DNA of 8,852 bases from Burkholderiales bacterium UBA954 (lineage in GTDB: Bacteria > Pseudomonadota > Gammaproteobacteria > Burkholderiales > Burkholderiaceae_A), in NCBI GenBank assembly GCA_002293155.1, contig DBCQ01000031.1, positions 6,846 through 15,697 on the forward strand, read 5' to 3'. Shown one piece after another: positions 1 through 7,100 of this stretch (position 1 is its first letter; each line of letters begins with the position of its first letter). The position numbers were made by a program, and so were the translations under genes. A model generated the notes under the pieces. The model saw nothing but the letters and a program-made list of their open reading frames with translations. It ran no database searches and had not been told where the DNA came from.

Positions 1-315
1 ACCCCCACTGCCGAAAAAGCACTTGCTTACTCACGCACCATTTACGACATTGCATCCCAGACAAGCAGCGAAGTGCAACGGCTCATCGATGCTCAGATTG
101 CAGATGCCAACAAGAGATTGGTCGATGCCCTTGATGAATTCGTGAAAACCGCACCAGTGGGTTCAGAGAACATCGTGGCGATGATGAAGAATTCGTTGAC
201 CGCGGCTAACTCTGCATTCGATACCGCCAACAAGGCTGCTCGTCAGGTGGTTGAGATGGCTGAGCGCAATATGCGGGCGGCGTCGGAAACCGCGCCAAAA
301 TCCCCTAAACGTTAA
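1..315 (+). CDS. Phasin family protein, 5'-truncated by the window edge
   Basis: Phasins are small amphipathic proteins that coat polyhydroxyalkanoate storage granules in the cytoplasm and control their size and number. The reading frame is open from base 1 and ends at TAA 313-315, leaving 104 visible C-terminal residues. The true start lies upstream of the window; the GTG at 73 is internal, because family-like sequence (TAEKALAYSRTIYDIASQ) continues before it. The visible part is Ala-, Glu- and Lys-rich, predicted all-helical and free of membrane segments. It carries the family-like run around SSEVQRLIDAQIADANKR and APVGSENIVAMMKNSLTAAN, and ends in a basic, Pro-containing tail (PKSPKR). This matches the C-terminal half of betaproteobacterial PhaP-like phasins. 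It converges on the minus-strand operon, with 59 bases between the stops. The family call is fairly safe; which paralogue it is cannot be told. Confidence 0.85.
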   Translation, partial: TPTAEKALAYSRTIYDIASQTSSEVQRLIDAQIADANKRLVDALDEFVKTAPVGSENIVAMMKNSLTAANSAFDTANKAARQVVEMAERNMRAASETAPKSPKR

Positions 316-353
316 CGCTTGGAGATATTGTTGCCTTGCTCGGTTAACGCTTG
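311..353. repeat. 11-bp direct repeat GTTAACGCTTG spanning the phasin stop
   Basis: GTTAACGCTTG occurs at 311-321 and again at 343-353, with a 32-bp period. The first copy includes the TAA stop of the phasin gene. Each copy contains the palindrome GTTAAC. This is visible directly; it may be a remnant of a small tandem duplication of the gene's end. No function can be assigned. Confidence 0.6.
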
Positions 354-377
354 CGCGTTGTCAGCGCCCTTGTTTTA
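346..377. terminator. Weak candidate terminator region between convergent genes
   Basis: AACGC (346-350) pairs with GCGTT (355-359) around the loop TTGC. On the minus strand this reads AACGC-GCAA-GCGTT, whose loop fits the stable GNRA pattern. An alternative plus-strand stem, GCGC 353-356 with GCGC 364-367, is followed by the T-rich stretch CCTTGTTTT (368-376). Both stems are only 4-5 bp, so neither is a convincing intrinsic terminator. The site is proposed because two convergent transcription units must end near here and nothing better is visible in the 59-base gap. Confidence 0.25.
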
Positions 378-1232
378 ACGGGTAACATCCCGCTCTTCGA
401 CGACCACCCCTCCGAGCGCGACTACGCCAGCTTTGAATTCTTCGTAGGCTGACTGCAGTGATGCCGGAGGACCGCCCGCAACCCCTCCCCCGTCTTGGCC
501 GCTCTGAATACCGACTGCGCCGACTTTACCCCGTTGACCCTTTGGCCCCTGAGCCTTCACGCCCAACTCGATATGCTTCGGTTTTCCATCATCGCCCGCC
601 GAGGGAAGACTGTAAATTTTTAGTTCGGGATATTTTTCTGTCAGCATCCGCATGAGCGAGGTGACGGTTGCCTCAAAGAGCTGATGAACAATCATTGAGC
701 GATCGAACTCAGCGGCCTGACGAAATTCACTGTGGTAGTAGGTCTCAAGCACCCATTCAATCATTGGCCAAGCCATCACCGGAAACCCGGGGCAGAAATA
801 ATGCTCCTGAATACAAAACCCGGGGATCTTGTTGTAGGGGTTGGGAATAATGTTAGCGCCTACCGGGAACTCGCCCATACGGAGCCGATCATCGGTGGCC
901 GGCTGCCCCATCTCGGCCGAGCGCTGCCGAATCAAGCGTTCGGCCTCAGGATGCAATTCCAACGCAAGCCCAAGGGCCTCAGCAGCCGCCTGCCGCGTGT
1001 GATCATCCGGAGTGGCGCCAATCCCCCCGCAACTCAGCACGACATCGCCAGATGCAAATGAACTGCGTAACGCACGGACACAGCGCGCCCGATCATCGCC
1101 AAGGTAATGGACCCACGATAAGGCAAGCCCACGTACGGCGAGTATCGACTTAACTTTTTCGAAGTGCTGATCCTGTCGTTTACCCGACAAAATTTCATCA
1201 CCCACAATAAATAATCCGAACGCTCGTGCCAT
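375..1232 (-). CDS. CinA-like MoCF (molybdopterin-binding-fold) domain protein with Gly-rich insert
   Basis: A 285-residue cytoplasmic protein of the COG1058 type, often annotated as competence/damage-inducible protein A or molybdopterin-binding protein. The MoCF domain is shown by GDEILSGKRQDQH (residues 11-23) and by CGGIGATPDDHTRQAAAEAL (68-87), the signature loop of this fold. The C-terminal nicotinamide-nucleotide amidase domain of full-length CinA is absent, so NMN deamidase activity is not expected. Other COG1058 proteins hydrolyse nucleotide pyrophosphates, but activity cannot be assigned here. Residues 229-256 form an unusual glycine-rich, collagen-like insert after the strand HIELGVK. 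The ATG at 1232 is chosen because the domain begins right after it and because it overlaps the upstream stop as TAATG; the ATG at 1271 would add 13 non-conserved residues inside the neighbour. No clear Shine-Dalgarno is seen, so translation is probably coupled. It is the last gene of the operon. Confidence 0.85.
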   Translation of the reverse strand: MARAFGLFIVGDEILSGKRQDQHFEKVKSILAVRGLALSWVHYLGDDRARCVRALRSSFASGDVVLSCGGIGATPDDHTRQAAAEALGLALELHPEAERLIRQRSAEMGQPATDDRLRMGEFPVGANIIPNPYNKIPGFCIQEHYFCPGFPVMAWPMIEWVLETYYHSEFRQAAEFDRSMIVHQLFEATVTSLMRMLTEKYPELKIYSLPSAGDDGKPKHIELGVKAQGPKGQRGKVGAVGIQSGQDGGGVAGGPPASLQSAYEEFKAGVVALGGVVVEERDVTR

Positions 1233-2230
1233 TAATTTTCGCTTTTGGAAGCCCGCATAAACGACTGACACAAGTTACGAAGGCCGATCCATTGTTGCTG
1301 CCAAAACCCATGGCCGTAGTTAACACCCTGAGCCTGATCACGAATCCCGGTCTCAGGCAGTCGCTCGTTAGCAGAAAACCGCCGCTCAGCCGACCAGTCC
1401 GCGGTTCTAAAGAGCCAATCCCAAATGGGAAATAACACTGCAAAATTAACGCCCCTTGCCGGCCCCTCATGCCCGAGCCCAACCGCATGGTGCAGGCGGT
1501 GGAACCCTGGCGAGACAACCAGCCGGGCCAACCAACCCGGAAATGCCAATCCAATATTGGCGTGCTGCAGGCTCTGCCAGACCCGAGTGATCACGACAAA
1601 GCTTAGAAACTGGCTCGGCATCACACCAATAAAGAGTGCAACAAATGCGAGGATGGCATCACGCAACAGATCATCGACGAGGTGATTACGGTTGTCCGTC
1701 CAGAGGGTCATCCGTCGCTGAGAGTGGTGGATAGCATGAAGAGACCACCACCAGTTCCATCCGTGCTGAAAGCGATGAATCCAGTAGTCGACAAAATCTA
1801 AAATAACCAGATAGACAAAGGCCGCTATGACCGGAAGGTAGGTGAGCCCCAACAGCGCATCGATCTCAACCGCCGGCAGGCCCCAGCCACGCCAGCCATC
1901 ACGGGCCGCTAAGGCAATCGGCTCTAACAATACAAACGCGAAGACTGCGAAGGCGCCTAAACGATGTAACAAGGTATAGGCAAAATCAGTGCCGACGCGA
2001 TCGCCAAGGCCGCCCGGACCGCGACGCTCGGCCGGAAACCGCCGCTCGAGTGGCAGTAAGATTGCCGCCAGCAACGCAACCTCTATTGCACCGATTAGAA
2101 ACCACTCAGTAAAATCAAAGGCCTCCTCCATGTGGGCGAGAAGGCCTGCTGCCGTGAGACCGGGCAAGACAATCCCCTCGAAAACGATCGCATGAAGTTC
2201 TGCGAACAGATTGATCAACGACTCAATCAT
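1232..2230 (-). CDS. Sterol desaturase / fatty acid hydroxylase superfamily membrane protein
   Basis: A 332-residue integral membrane di-iron oxygenase of the fatty acid hydroxylase superfamily, which uses O2 to hydroxylate or desaturate lipid substrates. The histidine clusters that hold the two irons are present: HRFQH (152-156), HAIHH (165-169) and HRLHH (244-248), with extra candidate ligands H183 (NRNH) and H223 (LQHANIG). Hydrophobic segments lie near residues 15-32, 43-60, 91-108, 131-149 and 190-214. The C-terminal part (VNFAVLFPIWDWLFRT and after) resembles proteobacterial homologues. The substrate is unknown; a sterol is unlikely in this kind of organism, and a membrane lipid or hopanoid-like substrate is only a guess. 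Its ATG (2230-2228) overlaps the upstream TGA as ATGA, and the bases before it contain CCTCC rather than a Shine-Dalgarno, so reinitiation after the deacetylase stop is the likely mode. The downstream joint is TAATG. Confidence 0.9.
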   Translation of the reverse strand: MIESLINLFAELHAIVFEGIVLPGLTAAGLLAHMEEAFDFTEWFLIGAIEVALLAAILLPLERRFPAERRGPGGLGDRVGTDFAYTLLHRLGAFAVFAFVLLEPIALAARDGWRGWGLPAVEIDALLGLTYLPVIAAFVYLVILDFVDYWIHRFQHGWNWWWSLHAIHHSQRRMTLWTDNRNHLVDDLLRDAILAFVALFIGVMPSQFLSFVVITRVWQSLQHANIGLAFPGWLARLVVSPGFHRLHHAVGLGHEGPARGVNFAVLFPIWDWLFRTADWSAERRFSANERLPETGIRDQAQGVNYGHGFWQQQWIGLRNLCQSFMRASKSEN

Positions 2231-3030
2231 GATGGAGGCCGATCGATAATGGTTTTAAAGCAAAATCCTTTTGACTTTAATCCCTCAATCAGCGGATCTA
2301 ACATCGGTGCAAATACCTCCTTACGCGACCATATACCCAAATGGGCCATCAAAATATCCCCCGCTCGGATATCACGCAACGCATTTTTCAATAGCTGCGC
2401 ATTGGGATAACGCTCGCTCGCTAACTCGTCGCCCAGAAAACCTGCAGGGCTCCAGTGAACATGGGTATAGCCACACACCTCGGCCGCCTGCAGCGCATTC
2501 TTATTCGTGAATCCGCCGGGCGCACGCCATATCGGATCGAGTGGGCGGCCAGTGAGTTTCTGAAACTGTTGATCGACTGCACGCAGCTCAGCACAAAACT
2601 CTTTGGCTGTGAGACGCAGTAGCTTTCCTGCATCGGCACCAAACTGTGGCCGATAACGGATCACATCCGCGGAGGCTGCTCCTGCCGACGGGGCCTCGAG
2701 TATCCGGCCATGCCGAAGCGTATGACTTCCGAACGCATGACCCTCGGCGACACGGGCTCGCCAATAGCCCTGCCAGTTCTCATCAATTGAGAAATCCCCA
2801 CGATAGGTTTTTTCATTTGCAAGAAAAAAAGTAGCCTTAACCTGGTGCTTTTTCAAAATACCTGCGATCAGATCCGCGCTCTGCATTCCCCCCGTATCAA
2901 GCGTGAGATAGACCGGTTTCCCGCAGGCCATGGCAAGGCTTGCCGATATCGCCAACACGAGACCGACAGCGAAACGCTTCGCAGCCTTCAGTTGGCCAAG
3001 ATGGCGGCTAGAGAAGGCCAGCCCGATCAT
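2227..3030 (-). CDS. Secreted polysaccharide deacetylase (NodB-type) family protein
   Basis: A 267-residue NodB-homology (carbohydrate esterase 4-like) protein; the family removes N- or O-acetyl groups from chitin, peptidoglycan or exopolysaccharide. Motif 1 reads YLTLDTGGM (41-49): the candidate catalytic base D45 is kept, but the usual second, metal-binding Asp is Thr46. Motif 2 is SHTLRH (102-107), with metal ligands H103 and H107. Motif 3 is RAPGG (169-173) and the late Leu-x-His-type motif is ILMAHLG (226-232). An N-terminal basic region (KAAKR) and hydrophobic stretch (20-36) ending AMA|C indicate Sec export to the periplasm; a lipoprotein is possible but the lipobox is poor. I prefer ATG 3030 because GGAG lies 9 bases before it; ATG 3045 in the same frame would add MESTC. 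The start lies inside the propeller gene's 3' end, and the stop overlaps the desaturase start. The substrate is not predictable. Confidence 0.85.
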   Translation of the reverse strand: MIGLAFSSRHLGQLKAAKRFAVGLVLAISASLAMACGKPVYLTLDTGGMQSADLIAGILKKHQVKATFFLANEKTYRGDFSIDENWQGYWRARVAEGHAFGSHTLRHGRILEAPSAGAASADVIRYRPQFGADAGKLLRLTAKEFCAELRAVDQQFQKLTGRPLDPIWRAPGGFTNKNALQAAEVCGYTHVHWSPAGFLGDELASERYPNAQLLKNALRDIRAGDILMAHLGIWSRKEVFAPMLDPLIEGLKSKGFCFKTIIDRPPS

Positions 3031-4090
3031 GCAGGTAGACTCCATGCGGTGATCGCCCCACCGTAATACGTTTAATCACTTTTCCGGCATCAAGATCAAC
3101 GACTGAGACGGCACGAATCCAGCGTTGTGTAACCCATAACTGCTTGCCGGATTCATGAATATCCATACAATCCGGCCCGCCGGGTACTTTAATTTCAGCC
3201 TCCACTTTCAAGCTACCCATATCAACTTTAGACAAGCTATTGGCAACCCGGTTGGAGACCCAGAGGTGCTGGCGATTGCCCTGATTTCGAAACGCATGGG
3301 CCCCCTCGCCGGTTACGATCTTTGTTACCCGTTGTGGGTCTGACCGATTACGGCCACTGACCTGAATAACATCAATCGCGTTTTCCCCCATGACGCCCAC
3401 GAAGATCAATTTTGAATCGGGTGAGATTGCAACGCCCGCAGGCAAATTCCCCACCGCAAACCGCCACAACACGACAAGTCTGCGCAGATCAATCGCGACC
3501 AGTTCATGCGACTCTTGAAGGGTGACATAGACCACCCGGCTGTCGTCTGAAAATACAAGGTGACTCGGTGTCTTTGCGAGATTAAATCGCGCTAACCCTT
3601 GAAGCTTCATCTCATCCCCATGCCCGACACGGCGATAGACATCGACATGGTCTAGGCGGTTTGCACAGGTTACAAAAAAGTTTTGGTCGGGCGAAAAGCC
3701 AAGATGATAGGGGTCGTCGACCCCCGATACGGCATGCATAACAGTGCCAGTGGCGGGATCTAGAAAAGTAAGAGAATCCGACATCGCGTTGCCCACCACG
3801 ACCAGGCGATTATCGGGTGTGGGATATAAATGGTGTGGCTCCTTACCCGTCGGAATGCGGCCAATGACCTGGTGGCTCTTGGGGTCGATGAGGGAGAGAT
3901 CGGCATCACGGGAGTTGAGGACGATAACCGGATAAGCCCCTGCCGAACCCGTTGCACTGGCCTGTGTTTGGGCTTTTTTCTGCGCCTGTGCAACACCTGC
4001 CCCACCCAATACACCTGCCGCCGACGCAATCGCAGCGCCTGCCAATGAGAACCGTAGAAAACGGCGCCGATCAGGGTTTGAAAAAATCAT
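3008..4090 (-). CDS. Tat-exported YVTN-type beta-propeller protein
   Basis: A 360-residue exported protein built of repeated beta-propeller blades. The N-terminus has a twin-arginine signal: DRRRFLRFS (residues 7-15), then a hydrophobic Ala/Gly-rich stretch (16-34) and a likely cleavage after AQA (34-36). A Gln/Ala/Thr linker (37-50) leads into blades that recur about every 40 residues with the pattern 'hydrophobic strand, D-x-x-x-x-V, G-x-x-P-H/A, SPD': VIVLNSRDADLSLIDP (55-70), NAMSDSLTFLDPATGTV (101-117), HELVAIDLRRL (195-205), NAIDVIQV (237-244) and RAVSVVDLDAGKVI (326-339). The C-terminus SPHGVYLHDR probably closes the ring. Tat export suggests folding or cofactor loading in the cytoplasm, but no heme motif (CxxCH) is present. 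Such proteins are usually binding scaffolds; no enzyme activity can be claimed. An in-frame TGA at 4099-4097 fixes ATG 4090 as the earliest start. Confidence 0.88.
   Translation of the reverse strand: MIFSNPDRRRFLRFSLAGAAIASAAGVLGGAGVAQAQKKAQTQASATGSAGAYPVIVLNSRDADLSLIDPKSHQVIGRIPTGKEPHHLYPTPDNRLVVVGNAMSDSLTFLDPATGTVMHAVSGVDDPYHLGFSPDQNFFVTCANRLDHVDVYRRVGHGDEMKLQGLARFNLAKTPSHLVFSDDSRVVYVTLQESHELVAIDLRRLVVLWRFAVGNLPAGVAISPDSKLIFVGVMGENAIDVIQVSGRNRSDPQRVTKIVTGEGAHAFRNQGNRQHLWVSNRVANSLSKVDMGSLKVEAEIKVPGGPDCMDIHESGKQLWVTQRWIRAVSVVDLDAGKVIKRITVGRSPHGVYLHDRAGLL
3040..3043 (-). promoter_or_regulatory. Shine-Dalgarno supporting the deacetylase start at 3030
   Basis: On the minus strand GGAG is followed by nine bases and then ATG (3030-3028). 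It lies within the last codons of the beta-propeller gene. The alternative ATG at 3045 has only GGGG ten bases upstream, so the shorter start is preferred, though not by a wide margin. Confidence 0.5.
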
Positions 4091-4092
4091 AG

Positions 4093-4097
4093 CCCTT
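4093..4097 (-). promoter_or_regulatory. Ribosome binding site of the beta-propeller gene
   Basis: AAGGG on the minus strand lies two bases before ATG 4090, within the 17-bp gap after the hrpA stop. The spacing is shorter than usual. Since no earlier in-frame start is possible, this is the only candidate, and it may act together with ribosomes terminating at the hrpA stop. Confidence 0.4.
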
Positions 4098-4107
4098 CAT
4101 TATGTCT

Positions 4108-7100
4108 TTATTCTTGGAGGTTCGCCCAAGAGCGTTGGAGTCGCTTCACTGAGACCGGAACCGGGGTTTTGAGTTCCTGTGCAAAGACAGCCACGCGAAG
4201 CTCTTCCAACATCCATCGAAACTCCAAAAATCGATCGGGAAGCGCAGCACGTTGTTGACTGGCCCATCGCCAGAAAGGCGCCTCGACAGTGCTCACCTCA
4301 GCCAGCCAGCGGGTATCACGGCTAGGATCAATTCGACACTTATCAATTCGGCTCGAGACCGCCTTCAGGTATCGCGGGAGATGGGCTGCCCGCTCCGATG
4401 GGATCGAGACCAGAAAATCATTGGGCACAAGACGAGCGAGCTGCTGAGAAATATCAGCATGGGTCGATGCCATCGCTTTAACCCCTCCTAACTTTTTCAT
4501 TATGGTTGAATGCTCACCCAGCACCAGGCCAAGCCAGCGCAGCATCTCATGGCCGATCAGCAGCACACGACTGCGGCCCTGTGCAATCCAGGCATCGCAC
4601 TGCGCCTCATCGGCCGGGAGGCCCTGCGCCAGAAATACCTGCATCAGCGTACGGTCACGCAGCTGTCCAAATAGCCGGTCATGGCCTCCAAAGGGGGTGT
4701 ACTGCAGGCCAATATCGCGACGGGCATTTAATTCTTTTTCTAAAGACTTCAATGGCTCTTTAACCGCCAATGCAATTCGATCGAGCCAGAACTCTCGCGT
4801 GAGCGCACCCAAAGATTGTTGATCGTGCTGGGTTTCTAGACCTAACTCTGCCCGTAAGACCTCGAGATCTCGCCCCTCTGCAAGCCTGCGGCCGTGGGGA
4901 TCAAGAAGTCGGAGATTAAACCGGCAATGCGGACTCATACCGTCGAGTTTGAAGTCGTCACGTTTTGCGGCGATGCCCGTTTCTTGCGAGAGATCCCGAA
5001 TCAGTGCTGGAATTAGCCCCATCGTTCCAGCCTTTTCAGCCCATCGCTCACAAAAGCCTTGTGCGTAATCCGGCAGCGGAACACAGTGTCGACGAATTCG
5101 TTGCGGCAGGCTTTTTAAGAGGGCCTGCACCTTTTCCTTCAGCATTCCAGGAACCATCCACTCGAGGGCGAGTGGGTCAACCGAATCAATCTGGTCAAGC
5201 GGCACGAGAAGCGTTACGCCATCACGCGCGTCACCAGGATCAAAGTGATACTCCAAGGCATAGGCTTTTGATTGGCAGACGATCGATTTGGGGAACTGCT
5301 CCGTTGTAATGCCCGCCGCCTCATGGCGCATGAGATCGTCTTTATTAAGGCAGAGACACTCAGGGTTGTCTCGAACGGCCTCGCTATACCAGGCCCCCAG
5401 GCTCTGCGCATCCATGACATGCTCCGGGATCGACTGGTCGTAGAAGGCAAAGAGTAAGGCCTCATCGACCAAGATATCTGGGCGGCGCGCCTTATGCTCG
5501 AGGGCCTCAACCTCACGAATTCGTTTTGCATTAACCGCAAAGAATCGATGCGGGCATTCCCAATCCTGCTCAACGAGAGCCTCACGAATAAAAATCTCGC
5601 GAGCCTCTTGATGCTGATGGGGCCCCAACTGTGCCCAGGAAATTTTTCGGCGTTGATAGATTGTTAACCCATAAAGCGTTGCACGCTCATAGCCCACGAC
5701 ACGACCCGTCTTCTTCTCCCAATGGGGTTCGCTATAACTTTTTTTCAGAATATGGGCGGCCGCCTGTTCAACCCATTGCGGCTCAATGGCTGCAATGGTG
5801 CGCGCAAAAAGGCGCGAGGTTTCTACCTGCTCGGCTGCCATCAGCCATCGTGGCGGCTTCTTTGCAAGTGAGGAGCCTGGCCAGATCAGGAACTTGACAT
5901 CATGACAGCCGAACCAGATCGGCTCATCGGGCGCCCGAGTGCCAATGTTCGAAAGTAGGCCCGTCAAAATAGCCTGATGTAGGGTTGCCTGCGAGGCAGG
6001 CGTCTCATTAGGCGTCCAGCGGGCCTCTGTTACCCACTCCGAGAGCTGCTGATGGATCTCTCTCCACTCGCGTACCCTCAGCGGTGAGAGGAACTGGGCC
6101 CGAAGCGCCTGATCATATTTTCGGTTTGATTCACGCGCACCATGCAGAGACTGAATCCTATTCCACAGGTTCAACAGCGAGGAAAATTCACTAGCCGGGT
6201 CCGCAAACGCTGCATGGGCCCGATCGGCTATCGATGCCTGAGCCTCAGGACGATCCCGCGGATCTTGCGTCGATAAGGCTGCTGCAATCACTAACATCTC
6301 TTTTAAACAGCCCAACTGCCGAGAGGCTACCAACATTCGACCAATTCTTGGGTCCACTGGAAATTTCGCTAAGGTCTTGCCAATCGCTGTGAGTTGGCCA
6401 TCTCCATCAATTGCATTAAGTTCACGCAGCATCACCAAGCCATCCGCCACCGCCTTACCTGAAGGCGGATCAATGAAGGGGAAGTCTCGAATCTCAGGCA
6501 ATCCCAAGGACTTCATACGCAACATTACCGCGGCAAGCGCACTGCGATGAATCTCAGGGTCTGCAAACTCGGGGCGTTGCTTAAATTCGGCCTCATCGTA
6601 GAGCCGAATACAAATGCCGTTCGCAATTCGGCCGCACCGACCACTTCGCTGATTCGCTTGGGCCTGAGGGATTGGTTCGATTTGTAATTGCTCGACTTTG
6701 CCGCGGTATCGGTACCGCTTTACGCGCGCAAGTCCGCTATCGACGACGTAACGAATATTGGGTACCGTCAGCGAGGTCTCCGCTACATTTGTCGCCAGTA
6801 CAATCCGGCGTGCGCCAGAGGGCCGAAATACACGGTCTTGATCGGACTGATTCAATCGCGCGTAGAGGGGCAGGATTTCGCTGGCCATCTTTCCCGATTT
6901 CGCCAAGAGGCTATGGGCCGGCCGACCACGCAACTCGTCAGCAACCGCTTTGATCTCCCGCTCCCCGGGGAGAAACACCAGAATATCTCCGGGGCCTTGA
7001 CCACTCCAATCCCGCTCACACTCCTCGATACCATCGATCACGGTATCGATGAGATCTTGGTCGGTGCTCTGGGCAGGCCGCCACCGAACCTCAACCGGAA

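Noticed and set aside
1271..1271. Upstream ATG at 1271 as the start of the CinA-like protein
   Set aside because: It would add 13 residues (MSVVYAGFQKRKL) encoded within the hydroxylase gene and not typical of the domain. The TAATG-coupled ATG at 1232 fits better.
1198..1554. 118-codon minus-strand frame overlapping the hydroxylase and CinA-like genes
   Set aside because: It is an alternate frame of the hydroxylase C-terminal region, whose true frame carries the conserved histidine motifs. Its composition is not protein-like.
2824..2830. Run of seven A (T7 on the coding strand) forming a T_TTT_TTT slippery heptamer in the deacetylase
   Set aside because: It encodes the conserved ATFFL segment after NodB motif 1, so the zero frame is clearly used. 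No stimulating structure or useful alternative frame was seen.
4071..4100. Nine-codon mini-frame (MKGYDFFKP) overlapping the propeller start
   Set aside because: It starts at an ATG between the hrpA stop and the propeller ATG, with no Shine-Dalgarno of its own. It looks like chance; a regulatory leader peptide cannot be supported.
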